A DNA stretch of 64,000 nt, from positions 62,001 through 126,000 of the forward strand of contig JBFONV010000004.1 of assembly GCA_040779335.1 (NCBI GenBank), read 5' to 3'. This DNA comes from JBFONV01 sp040779335 (GTDB lineage: Bacteria; Pseudomonadota; Gammaproteobacteria; Enterobacterales; Alteromonadaceae). The notes below the pieces were generated by a model that was given only the letters and a program-made list of their open reading frames with translations, did not search any database and had not been told where the DNA came from. Below are positions 7,988-17,500 of the stretch, in pieces (the first letter of the stretch is position 1; every line of letters starts with the position of its first letter). The translations under genes and the position numbers were made by a program.

Positions 7988-8294
7988 ACCAAGCAACGCT
8001 TGGGTCAGCTATTGTCCGCTTTTTATATTAGCTACATAATTGAACGCAAAATTTCGAGTTAATTTTTTAGCCCCAATATGTAAAAAAATTTAAAATTGGA
8101 GTGACCGCTTTAGGCTTAGAGTTGCCCTAAGAAACTATAATCCTAAGGTCTATTTGGCACAGAACAGCCATAGAAGACATATTTATTGATGACCTATTAA
8201 CTCAAGCTGACAGAAATTACTCTAGTTAATATTGAGCACTGGCATCGGATTAATTACAATAGTGGGCGATTTATTCATTTTAGAAACAATTAAC
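7988..8294. other. Intergenic region after htpX
   Basis: Right after the stop of htpX is a perfect stem CCAAGC-AAC-GCTTGG at 7989-8003, not followed by a T run, so at most a weak terminator. A TTGTCCGCTTTT sequence follows near 8013. Otherwise I see nothing specific; an in-frame extension of the next gene (from 8232) lacks a ribosome site. Confidence 0.4.
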
Positions 8295-8543
8295 ATGACA
8301 GATACCACAGCAAAACCAGAAATTCCTAATCAATTGTCGATTAACCCGCGTAGCCCACATTATTCAAAAGAAGTGTTGGAACAGGATATCGGCGTGCGCA
8401 TGAACGGCAAAGAACGCAATGATGTTGAAGAGTATTCGATTAGTGAAGGCTGGATAAAAGTCGCTTCTCCAAAAGCGCTTGATCGTCGAGGTCAGCCATT
8501 ATTATTAAAAATCAAAGGCACAGTCGAAGTATTTTATCGCTAA
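8295..8543 (+). CDS. DUF3297 family protein
   Basis: 82 residues from the ATG at 8295, the normal length for DUF3297. The sequence has the family features INPRSPHYSKEVLEQDIGVRMN and a C-terminal segment ending in LLKIKGTVEVFYR. It is a small cytosolic protein of unknown function. An ATG-less upstream extension to 8232 is not credible. It ends in a strong Rho-independent terminator. Confidence 0.85.
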   Translation: MTDTTAKPEIPNQLSINPRSPHYSKEVLEQDIGVRMNGKERNDVEEYSISEGWIKVASPKALDRRGQPLLLKIKGTVEVFYR

Positions 8544-8565
8544 CGCAGAATCAATAGTAAATAAA

Positions 8566-8597
8566 GGAGCAAGGCTTGGGTGTTGCTCCTTTTTTTT
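8566..8597 (+). terminator. Rho-independent terminator of the DUF3297 gene
   Basis: The stem GGAGCAA (8566-8572) with TTGCTCC (8583-8589) is followed directly by eight T. Confidence 0.9.
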
Positions 8598-8615
8598 ATG
8601 CCAAAAAACAGGTCG

Positions 8616-8643
8616 AAACTCAATGGGCAGGGTCATTGAGTTT
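8616..8643. repeat. REP-like palindrome, copy 1
   Basis: AAACTCAATG (8616-8625) and CATTGAGTTT (8634-8643) are perfect inverted arms around GGCAGGGT. A second copy with the same core (TCAATGGG..CAG.GTCATTGA) lies at 30206-30234. Confidence 0.6.
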
Positions 8644-8757
8644 CTCTAGTGAAATACTGTTGGTATTCTATTTTTTTTCGAATCTTTATATCAGCGCAAA
8701 GCTATAATAAATCATATCAACAGCATCTCTTTTGGGATCAAGTTTGTGCTAATAGAG

Positions 8758-9258
8758 TTACCATAGCTCTTTTATCAGTGATATTTTTCCATCAGTAAAG
8801 CCAAAAACGACTAGCTGCCCGTCATCCAAAACCCATTCACCTATCTCATTCTTCTTGCCATGAGAGTACTCTACTGCGTAATGGTCATGTCCAGCGATGG
8901 ATTTTAAAATCCTTATCTCTTCGTTAGCGGACTTCGTGTAGAAACCTCTATTCAGGTTTCTAATAAAGGCACTTCTCCAAGTGTTTTTGTTAAAATCAGC
9001 ATTAAAACGAACGTGGATGTATTTAATATCATCGTGCATGACAGCCAATAAGTTGTCGATATCATTAACATCCGAACCTTGCTTACCAACCTTATTTAGT
9101 AATTCGAAGTAGTTTTCTATCAATGAGAATTGACACGTCGAATTACAATTCTCATTGGTTATACTGTCATCACTATTTGCGATAGCTTTTGTTGAAGTAA
9201 AACAAATTATGGTAATTAATACCGCACGGTAAAAAATATTTAAATTGTTAGTCATCAT
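8758..9258 (-). CDS. Exported NTF2-like protein
   Basis: 166 residues from an ATG at 9258; a TTG at 9279 is possible but has no spaced ribosome site. A signal peptide (LNIFYRAVLITIICFTSTKAIANS) precedes a SnoaL/NTF2-like alpha+beta cone fold: helix FSLIENYFELLNKVG, then LLAVMHDDIKYIHV and strands AVEYSHGKKNEIGEW and LVVFGFTDGKISLIKEL. Two Cys (NENCNSTC) in the mature N-terminus may pair. It lies 21 bp after the alpha/beta hydrolase gene, so the two form an operon. The ligand or reaction is unknown. Confidence 0.7.
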   Translation of the reverse strand: MMTNNLNIFYRAVLITIICFTSTKAIANSDDSITNENCNSTCQFSLIENYFELLNKVGKQGSDVNDIDNLLAVMHDDIKYIHVRFNADFNKNTWRSAFIRNLNRGFYTKSANEEIRILKSIAGHDHYAVEYSHGKKNEIGEWVLDDGQLVVFGFTDGKISLIKELW

Positions 9259-9279
9259 CTCTATTTTGTCTCCATTCAA

Positions 9280-10071
9280 CTATTTTATTGAGTCAATCCA
9301 TTTTTCAATATGGTCGATATAACCTTGAGGTAAGATGTGACCGCTATCATAATCTATTCGGGTTAGTTTACTTTTTATCGCCATAGCAATTTCTTCATTT
9401 TCATCGGTATCATTATATTCATCTTCTTTTGCAAGAAAAAGCAACCAGTTCGCTTTAACCTTGGGGGCGAATTCTACAGGTGAAACATCTTTCATACCTC
9501 CAGTATGCGGAGGGACCATTGTGATGAGGTGGTTCACTTCTGGGTTTTGAGCGCTAAACATAATGGCCATTTGCGCTCCCATCGAATAACCAATGGCAAC
9601 CATATGTGAGGTTTGTTTAAATTTGTCTTTTACTTTTTTTAGAGCAAATTCATAATCTTTTACAGTATTTTGAATCATATCGTAGTACCCGCTTTTAAAA
9701 CCGAATTTCGCTTTTGTTAGACGAGTCTCTGCTGAGTCATCATACTTTCTATGGCCATGCGCTCTCGCGTCCAATGCTATTACTCGATAGCCTTTATTGA
9801 GCAACATCTGGGTAACTTTTCCCCCGTAAGTTGGGCCACCATCAGCAATCCAGTGAAATGAGTGAGTATTCATGCCGTGAAGTAGAAATGCTACAGGTGC
9901 ATCTTCCTTTACTGACTCATCTTGCATGATAAAACCGGTAATAGGCTTTTTATCTACGGGCGATTCCCAATGCAAAATAGAGGCAAGACTACCTGCCATA
10001 ACTGATTTAGCCATAAATAATAAACATAAGCTTGAGATAAACTTCATCATTGTAACGCTATTAAATTTCAT
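9280..10071 (-). CDS. Exported alpha/beta hydrolase
   Basis: 263 residues with a signal peptide (FISSLCLLFMAKSVMAGS). Alpha/beta hydrolase landmarks are the oxyanion loop HGMNTHSFHW, the nucleophile elbow GYSMG (Ser), a late acidic strand (LLFLAKEDEYND) and the His in YDSGHILPQGY. It is probably a periplasmic esterase or lipase-like enzyme; the substrate is unknown. The ATG at 10071 has AGAGG 7 bp upstream. It is the first gene of a two-gene operon with the NTF2-like gene and is divergent from the copper cluster. Confidence 0.82.
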   Translation of the reverse strand: MKFNSVTMMKFISSLCLLFMAKSVMAGSLASILHWESPVDKKPITGFIMQDESVKEDAPVAFLLHGMNTHSFHWIADGGPTYGGKVTQMLLNKGYRVIALDARAHGHRKYDDSAETRLTKAKFGFKSGYYDMIQNTVKDYEFALKKVKDKFKQTSHMVAIGYSMGAQMAIMFSAQNPEVNHLITMVPPHTGGMKDVSPVEFAPKVKANWLLFLAKEDEYNDTDENEEIAMAIKSKLTRIDYDSGHILPQGYIDHIEKWIDSIK

Positions 10072-10354
10072 AATTGTACCTCTGTTAAATTGAACAGAAG
10101 TGATGATAGCGTTGCTTATGTCAAATGAATGTGAAATGGATGGGCTTTGAAATTGATCGTGGCGATTCAGTTCGATATTTTAAGCAAAATTAACCGACTT
10201 AATTGCACATCGCTATTTGTCGTAACGTATTAAAAAATATACAAACTTCGGCTTGTCTATTTTGTTATGGGTTTTGCATTCGTGCAAACCATTTAAAAAT
10301 TTACATCTTCTTAAAATTCCTTTAGGATAAACACGGATTCATGTTGGGAAAATT
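10072..10354. promoter_or_regulatory. Divergent promoter region upstream of the copper cluster
   Basis: 283 bp between divergent genes. It contains an imperfect dyad GTTTTGCA-TTCG-TGCAAAC at 10271-10289, 66 bp before the first copper gene, which could be an operator or leader hairpin. I could not find a MerR-type promoter with a 19-bp spacer or a convincing response-regulator box, so how this cluster is controlled is open. Confidence 0.3.
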
Positions 10355-10735
10355 ATGTCTACACCATTTTCGAAAGCTGTAATAATAACGCTTATGCTAA
10401 TTGCCTTTGTTGGGCAAGCATTTGCATATACGGCTATGTCTTGCGAAATGTCGACAGGTTCTCACGAATCACACATGAATATGGATCATTCTACGATGAA
10501 TGACCACGAAGGAATGAATCATAGTGACATGAGTAAAACCGACAATGGTCAATCTGAAGATTGTTGTGATGCAGATTGTGTTTGTCCAGAAAATGCTTGC
10601 ACATCGACAACGGTTTTAAACTCCAATGTTAATTCTACAGATATTCAATCATTAAGTGAGGCGGTTGTTATTCAACAGTCTAATCAACCAAAATCAATTT
10701 CTACTTCCTTATATCGCCCACCGATTTTTGCCTAA
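10355..10735 (+). CDS. CopL-like Met/His/Cys-rich periplasmic protein
   Basis: 126 residues. A signal peptide (about 1-24, ending GQAFAYT) is followed by a Met/His/Ser/Asp-rich stretch with repeated M-x-H motifs (HMNMDHSTMNDHEGMNHSDM) and a Cys cluster (CCDADCVCPENAC). This composition is that of the small CopL-type proteins that open copper-resistance operons and bind Cu in the periplasm; in Xanthomonas CopL is needed for copper-induced expression. The C-terminal 50 residues are low complexity. It is first in the copper run, 108 bp before the DUF411 gene. Confidence 0.75.
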   Translation: MSTPFSKAVIITLMLIAFVGQAFAYTAMSCEMSTGSHESHMNMDHSTMNDHEGMNHSDMSKTDNGQSEDCCDADCVCPENACTSTTVLNSNVNSTDIQSLSEAVVIQQSNQPKSISTSLYRPPIFA

Positions 10736-10843
10736 CACAGGATCAGTGCGTCCAAATTTTGCGCACGTGTAATCACTTTTTTCTGTTAATCAATATAGCG
10801 CCGTAGCGCTAAAGATATTTTCCAGCTATGTCTGGGGGCAAAA

Positions 10844-11329
10844 ATGATCAATAAGTATTTTAAAATAGCAGTTTTAATGCTGCTTCTGCCTGTTTTTGTT
10901 TACGCTTACGAGCATAAACATGATGCAAACCCTTTGGCGTTATTCGTTTATAAAACACCTACTTGTGGTTGTTGTAAAAAATGGATAAATCACATTGAAG
11001 ATGAAGGGATCATTGCGCACGCAATAGATTTCCAAAACATTAGTAATATCAAAACTAAGTACGCGATTAAACCTAATTACCGTTCTTGTCATACAGCGGT
11101 AACAAAAGATGGATTTGCTTTTGAAGGGCATGTACCGGCTAAGTTTATTCAGCAGTTTTTATCTGAACAACATCCAAATGCTATTGGGTTATCTGTACCT
11201 GCAATGCCTGTTGGATCTCCGGGTATGGAAGTTGGAGAGCGTTTTATGCCTTACAACGTGTTGATGCTATTTAAAGATGGGACTAGCAAGGTGTACGCAA
11301 AAGTTCAGAATTATGAGGAGCAGTTCTAA
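10844..11329 (+). CDS. DUF411 metal-binding periplasmic protein
   Basis: 161 residues with a signal peptide (MLLLPVFVYAYEHKH). It is DUF411: a thioredoxin-like start with FVYKTPTCGCCKKWINHI, then the CHTAV and F-E-G-H-V-P motifs, and the C-terminal IGLSVPAMPVGSPGMEVG and MPYNVLMLFKDG. The CxCC cysteines, the later Cys, His and Met residues could bind Cu(I). Members occur beside Cus and Cop genes. Its stop overlaps the start of cusC (TAATG), so the two are translationally coupled. Confidence 0.9.
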   Translation: MINKYFKIAVLMLLLPVFVYAYEHKHDANPLALFVYKTPTCGCCKKWINHIEDEGIIAHAIDFQNISNIKTKYAIKPNYRSCHTAVTKDGFAFEGHVPAKFIQQFLSEQHPNAIGLSVPAMPVGSPGMEVGERFMPYNVLMLFKDGTSKVYAKVQNYEEQF

Positions 11330-12729
11330 TGAAATGCAAAGGGTTAAATCTTACTAACGTGTCTACCGCGTTAATACTTAGCTTGTCTGTGTTTTCAGTG
11401 CAAGCAAAGACAGTTGTGTCGCTAGAAGAGGCTATAACGTTAGCTCAGCAAAACGATCCTTGGCAGCATGGTAGTCTATTGAAGCAGAGCGCAGTTGAAA
11501 GCAGAAGTATAGCTTCAGGCAGTTTGCCAGATCCCCAAGTATCAGTTGGCATAATGAATTTACCAACAGATTCCTGGGACTTAGACCAAGAGGCGATGAC
11601 TCAGCTTAAAGTTGGTGTATCTCAAATGTTTCCTAGAGGAGATAGCTTGGCGATAAAACAACACCAGCTAAAGATTGAATCCTCTAAATTTCCACTTTTA
11701 CGCGAAAATCGTAAAGCTAAGTTAAAAAGTGAAGTATCCCAGCTTTGGTTAGACGCTTATTTAGCCCAACAAACAATTAAATTGATTGAAGACGACTGGG
11801 CACTGTTTGAACAAATGGCGGAAGTGACTACAGCAAGTTACTCAAACGTTATAGGTAAAACCAGACAGCAAGATGTAATACGTGCTCAGCTAGAAATTTT
11901 GCAATTAGAAGATAGATTAACAACACAAAAGCAAATGCTAGAAACTTCTATTGCTCGCCTTAATGAGTGGCTTCATATTTACGATGCAGACAGATTAAAT
12001 GAACCATTCAATTTTGATGCACAACCTGCGGAATTTAGTGTTTCAAATGAATTACCTTCTATTCGTATAGTTAATCCTACTGTTTTAAAAGGAACAAATT
12101 ATTCAAGAAACTTATTGGCGCAGGAACTCGCGAACCATCCAGCTTTATTAGCCATTGATGTAAAACGCAAGGTCTCGGAAAAAGGTGTCGAATTGGCTAA
12201 GCAACAATATAAGCCGCAGTTGGGAGTAAATGCTAGCTACGCTTATCGCGACAATATGCCGTCGGGGGACAAACGAGCAGATTTGTTCTCATTAGGGGTT
12301 ACTTTTGATTTGCCGCTGTTCACCGAGAATAGACAAGATAAACAGGTCTCGGCGTCAATTGCAGAATCAGAGGCGATAAAAACTGAGAAGTTATTGCTGA
12401 CAAAACAGATGATCAGTGCGGTAGAAAAAGAGCGCAGAGTGCTAAAGCGCTTGTCTGATAGACAATCTCTTTATCAAGAACAGTTACTTAAACAAATTCA
12501 TGACCAAGCAGAAGCATCTTTAACTGCTTACACCAATGATGATGGCGATTTTGCAGAAGTTGTCCGCGCTAGAATTGCGGAGTTAAACGCTAGGATATCA
12601 GCATTGAAAATAAATATAGATGCGCTAAAAACAGTAGCTCGTATCAACTACTTCTTTGCTCAGTCAAACACCGAGCATCATGCCATGCGCACCCCATCCA
12701 TATCCAATCAGAAATTTGGAGAAAAATAA
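11329..12729 (+). CDS. cusC: TolC-family outer-membrane channel of the Cus system
   Basis: 466 residues, an outer membrane efflux protein with two OEP repeats. The signal peptide (TALILSLSVFSVQA) ends without a lipobox Cys, unlike E. coli CusC. The GSLPDPQVSVGIMNLP segment and the second-half PQLGVNASYAYRD and LGVTFDLPLFTENRQ are typical of this branch. It forms the trimeric exit duct for the CusBA pump. It overlaps the DUF411 stop upstream and the cusB start downstream by one base each, so the operon is tightly coupled. Confidence 0.9.
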   Translation: MKCKGLNLTNVSTALILSLSVFSVQAKTVVSLEEAITLAQQNDPWQHGSLLKQSAVESRSIASGSLPDPQVSVGIMNLPTDSWDLDQEAMTQLKVGVSQMFPRGDSLAIKQHQLKIESSKFPLLRENRKAKLKSEVSQLWLDAYLAQQTIKLIEDDWALFEQMAEVTTASYSNVIGKTRQQDVIRAQLEILQLEDRLTTQKQMLETSIARLNEWLHIYDADRLNEPFNFDAQPAEFSVSNELPSIRIVNPTVLKGTNYSRNLLAQELANHPALLAIDVKRKVSEKGVELAKQQYKPQLGVNASYAYRDNMPSGDKRADLFSLGVTFDLPLFTENRQDKQVSASIAESEAIKTEKLLLTKQMISAVEKERRVLKRLSDRQSLYQEQLLKQIHDQAEASLTAYTNDDGDFAEVVRARIAELNARISALKINIDALKTVARINYFFAQSNTEHHAMRTPSISNQKFGEK

Positions 12730-14486
12730 TGTCATCTAATACAAAAACACCAAATTTAAAATTAGTAGCCGCTATAGTCATTGGAGCGGCACTTGGAGCT
12801 GGAGCATTGAGTGTTTATCAAGGAACAAGTGCAAACGGCAATAGTAAAGAAGCGGAATCAGGAGAGAAACAACCTCTGTACTGGGTCGCCCCTATGGATT
12901 CAAATTACCGCAGAGACAAGCCCGGTAAGTCACCGATGGGAATGGAATTAATTCCTGTTTATGAACAAGAATCATCAAGTGATGACTTTGGTCCCGGTGC
13001 TGTCACCATTGCACCTCATGTGGTGAATAATCTAGGCGTTCGGACAGCTCCTGCTGAACTGAAAGCTATGCATACTGAAATCTCAACGGTTGGCTATGTT
13101 CAGTACGATGAGGATAAACTGATTCATATACACCCTCGTGTTGATGGTTGGATAGAAAAACTCTATGTTAAAGCGGCAGGTAACCCAGTTGAAAAGGGCC
13201 AGCCTCTGTACACTTTATATTCTCCGCAACTAGTCAATGCACAAGAAGAGTTGCTAATAGCTTTAAAGCGCAATAACAGTTCCTTAATTACGGCGGCTAA
13301 AGATCGTCTTAAAGCGCTGCAGCTTTCAGCAGAATTTATTCAGCAACTGGAGAAAACTCGAAAAGTACAGCAAAACATTACTTTTTACTCGCCACAAGCT
13401 GGTGTAGTCGATGGTTTAAAGATCAGAGAAGGTTTTTATGTTAAACCGGGCAATACCTTGTTAAGTATTGGCAAACTCGATCAAGTTTGGGTTGAAGCTG
13501 AAGTTTTTGAACGTGATACAGCACTCATCAAAGAAGGACTTCCGGTATCAATGACACTTGACTATTTACCGAGTAAAGATTGGGCTGGTGTCGTTGATTA
13601 TGTCTATCCAACTTTGAATAGTAAAACGCGCACTCTCAGGGTGAGGTTGAAGTTTGATAACCCAGACTATCAATTAAAGCCAAATATGTTTGCTCAAGTA
13701 TCTATTCATGCCAATCAAGTCGACAACACCATCCAAGTACCAAAAGAAGCGGTCATTCGGACGGGGAAACAAGACCGGGTTGTACTTGCTTTGGGCAATG
13801 GGCAATTTAAATCCATTGAAGTGGCTATTGGACGTGTAGATATAGAGAACATCGAAATTTTAGAAGGCTTAAATGAAGGAGATGTGGTGGTCACATCAGC
13901 ACAATTCTTGATTGATTCAGAATCTAGTAAAAACTCAGATTTCAAACGTATGAGTTATGATGAAGTGCCTAATTCTGTATGGATGGAAGGTGAAGTTAAC
14001 AGCGTAATGGCCGGACATCGCATGGTTAATATTACACATGGTCCTGCGGAGGCGTGGGACTGGCCAGAGATGACTATGGATTTTTCTGTGGGTGAGAATG
14101 TCGATATTGACACGTTGAAATCTGGGCAATCTCTGCACTTTGAAGTCAGTAAAACTGACGATGGTGGCTATGAAATCACAGGTATCCATATCATGGAGGA
14201 GCCAAAAGTTTCTTCAGCAACTGTCGTTGGTCTAATTAATGAGATAAATGTCGATGAACGCATCTTCAATATTAGCCGAGGGCCAATAGAGGAATGGGGT
14301 AGACCTGCTGCGACGATGGATTTTATCGTCGAAGATGGTATTGAAATTACAGACTTTAATGTTGGTGACAACATCACTTTTACTTTTGAAGTGAGAGATG
14401 ATCTGGTTATCATTGATATCTCCCTTAAGTCAGATGAACAACATCAGCATGAGCAAGACAGTGTTGTTGATTATTCTAATAATTAA
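12729..14486 (+). CDS. cusB: RND periplasmic adaptor CusB with two C-terminal CusF-like domains
   Basis: 585 residues; CusB proteins are about 400. Layout: an N-terminal membrane anchor (14-30); a heavy-metal-binding domain at about 51-79 (YWVAPMDSNYR...SPMGMELIPVYE); the adaptor body (barrel-sandwich hybrid, beta-barrel, membrane-proximal domain) to about 400; then two CusF-like OB folds at about 418-488 and 495-570. The first keeps the CusF ligands H437, W445, M448 and M450 (WPEMTM). In the second the same places are R517, R525, A528 and M530, so three of four ligands are lost. Known CusF hands Cu(I)/Ag(I) to CusB in the periplasm; here the chaperone is built in. Confidence 0.92.
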   Translation: MSSNTKTPNLKLVAAIVIGAALGAGALSVYQGTSANGNSKEAESGEKQPLYWVAPMDSNYRRDKPGKSPMGMELIPVYEQESSSDDFGPGAVTIAPHVVNNLGVRTAPAELKAMHTEISTVGYVQYDEDKLIHIHPRVDGWIEKLYVKAAGNPVEKGQPLYTLYSPQLVNAQEELLIALKRNNSSLITAAKDRLKALQLSAEFIQQLEKTRKVQQNITFYSPQAGVVDGLKIREGFYVKPGNTLLSIGKLDQVWVEAEVFERDTALIKEGLPVSMTLDYLPSKDWAGVVDYVYPTLNSKTRTLRVRLKFDNPDYQLKPNMFAQVSIHANQVDNTIQVPKEAVIRTGKQDRVVLALGNGQFKSIEVAIGRVDIENIEILEGLNEGDVVVTSAQFLIDSESSKNSDFKRMSYDEVPNSVWMEGEVNSVMAGHRMVNITHGPAEAWDWPEMTMDFSVGENVDIDTLKSGQSLHFEVSKTDDGGYEITGIHIMEEPKVSSATVVGLINEINVDERIFNISRGPIEEWGRPAATMDFIVEDGIEITDFNVGDNITFTFEVRDDLVIIDISLKSDEQHQHEQDSVVDYSNN

Positions 14487-14501
14487 TGTGAGAGAGTAGT
14501 G

Positions 14502-17500
14502 ATGATTGAATCAATTATTAGATGGTCAATAGGCAATCGGTTTTTTGTATTGCTGGTTACCTTAATTATCGCCTTTGGTGGATTATATTCATTGAAGAAC
14601 ACACCTGTTGATGCGATCCCCGATCTTTCAGATGTACAGGTAATTATAAAAACGAGTTATCCGGGACAAGCTCCACAAGTTGTACAAGATCAAGTTACTT
14701 TCCCTCTTACTACGGCAATGTTGTCTGTACCAGGAGCGCAAACAGTTCGAGGATATTCTTTCTTTGGCGACTCTTATGTCTATATCATATTTGACGATGA
14801 CACAGATTTGTACTGGGCAAGAAGCCGTGTATTGGAGTACTTGAGTCAAGTTGCATCCAGTTTACCTGATTCGGCAAAACCTCAACTAGGTCCTGATGCC
14901 ACGGGTGTTGGTTGGGTATACATTTATGCTCTGACGGATAAGTCAGGTAACCATGATTTGAGCCAGTTAAGAAGTATTCAAGATTGGTTCTTAAAATACG
15001 AACTTCAAACTGTTGCCGGTGTGTCTGAAGTCGCAGCCGTTGGCGGCATGGTCAAACAGTACCAAGTACAAGTCGACCCTGACAAATTAAGAGCCTATAA
15101 CGTACCTTTAAGTCATATCCAAACGGCACTTAAACGAGGTAACAAAGAAACGGGTGCATCAGTTGTAGAAATGGCTGAAGCCGAATATATGGTTACTGCT
15201 ACTGGTTATATCCAGTCTGTGCAAGATATTGAAAAAATACCGCTGGGTATCAATGAACAGGGGACGCCTTTACGCATTGGTGATGTTGCTAACGTAAACC
15301 TAGGACCACAAATGCGACGAGGAATTGCAGAGCTAAATGGTGAAGGCGAGGTCGTTGGTGGAATCGTGGTTATGCGCTTTGGTGAAAACGCTCAACAAAC
15401 AATAAACGGTGTTAAGGAAAAACTTGAGTCTCTTAAGTCTTCTCTGCCAGAAGGTGTAGAGGTTGTTCCTGTTTACGACAGATCCAAGCTTATTGATCGG
15501 GCAGTGGATAATCTTTGGAGTAAACTGCTCGAAGAACTTGCTGTAGTTGCCATAGTTTGTGTTGCGTTCCTGTTCCATCTTCGCTCATCAATTGTTGCTG
15601 TTGTTACCTTACCTTTAGGGATTTTGGTCTCTTTTATCGTCATGTACATGCAAGGTGTTAATGCCAACATTATGTCTCTAGGCGGCATTGCTATTGCGAT
15701 TGGAGCCATGACAGATGGTGCTATTGTGATGATTGAAAATATGCATAAGCATATGGAAAAAACGCCTCTAACAGATGAAAATCGTTGGCAAATAGTTGCT
15801 AAAGCCGCATGTGAGGTAGGCCCTGCGCTGTTTTTCAGCTTGTTAATTATCACCGTCTCATTTTTGCCTGTTTTTATTCTTGAAGCACAAGAAGGACGGA
15901 TGTTCTCTCCGCTTGCATACACTAAAACCTATGCTATGGCGGCTTCCGCGGGCTTAGCGATTACTTTAGTGCCTGTACTGATGGGATACTTTATTCGAGG
16001 TAAAGTGATATCGGAAAAGAAAAATCCATTAAACCGTCTGCTTATTGCCATCTATATGCCTGTTTTAAGGCAAGTGATGAAGTTTCCAAAGTTAACCATT
16101 GTTGCAGCGGTACTGGTTACTGTCGTAGGTTTTTGGCCTGTAGATAAAATTGGCAGTGAGTTTATTCCTCCGCTAGATGAGGGGGATCTCATGTATATGC
16201 CTACCACATACCCTGGTATCTCAATAGGTAAAGCTAGAGAGTTATTACAGCAAACGGATAAGCTGATCCGAACGGTACCTGAAGTGGAAAACGTATTTGG
16301 TAAAGTGGGACGAGCAGAAACAGCTACCGACCCCGCACCTTTGACCATGATCGAGACTTTTATTCAATTAAAGCCACAGGAAGAATGGCGCGAAGGGGTT
16401 ACCACTGAATCTTTGAAAGCCGAGTTTGACAATTTGGTGAAGTTTCCCGGTCTAACCAATGCATGGGTTATGCCAATTAAAACCCGTATCGACATGCTAG
16501 CAACGGGTATAAAGACACCTGTAGGTATCAAAGTGGCGGGGCCAGACCTTAATACGATACAAGAGATAGGGCAGCAAATTGAGCAACTGCTACCTCGAGT
16601 GGAAGGCACTGCTTCTGTGTACTCTGAACGTGTCGCAGGTGGGCGTTATATAAAAGTTGATATTTCACGTGAAAAAGCGAGTCGATTTGGTCTCAATATT
16701 GAAGACGTTCAACAGGTTGTTTCTACAGCAATTGGCGGTATGAACGTCACTCAAACCGTTGAAGGCCAAGAACGATATCCAGTTAACTTGCGTTATCCGC
16801 AAGATTATCGAGATTCACCTGAGCAGTTATCAAGATTACCCGTTGTTACACCTAATGGGCAGCGCATTGCATTAGGTGACGTAGCTGATATTAGAGTGGA
16901 AAATGGTCCTCCGGGGATCAAGAGTGAAAATGCTCGTCTTAATGGTTGGACTTTCATTGATATCGATGGTGTTGATATTGGCTCCTATGTTGAAAATGCA
17001 AAAGAACACTTGGCGAAAAACCTAACATTACCCGTAGGTTATTCAATTACTTGGGCTGGACAATACGAATATATGGAAAGGGCGAAAGAAAAGCTCACAT
17101 ATGTGCTGCCGTTAACGCTCGCCATTATTGTCATTTTGCTCTATCTAAATTTCAGAGCATTTAGTGAAGTGGCTATCATCATAGTTACATTGCCGATGGC
17201 CATGATCGGTGGCTTATGGCTGATGTATTTTGAAGGCTTTAACTTCTCCGTTGCTGTTGGGGTGGGCTTTATAGCACTTGCAGGGGTTGCGGTTGAGATA
17301 GGCGTAATAATGCTCGTTTATTTAAATCAAGCGCTTACCGAGCTTAAGGAAGAAGCCAAAGAGAGAGGAAAGCTTATATCAGACAATGAATACCAAGAAG
17401 CATTACTCCATGGTGCAGGCTTGCGTGTTCGACCAGTCATGATGACAGTGGCGACCATTATTATTGGGCTATTACCAATTTTATATGGCACAGGTACAGG

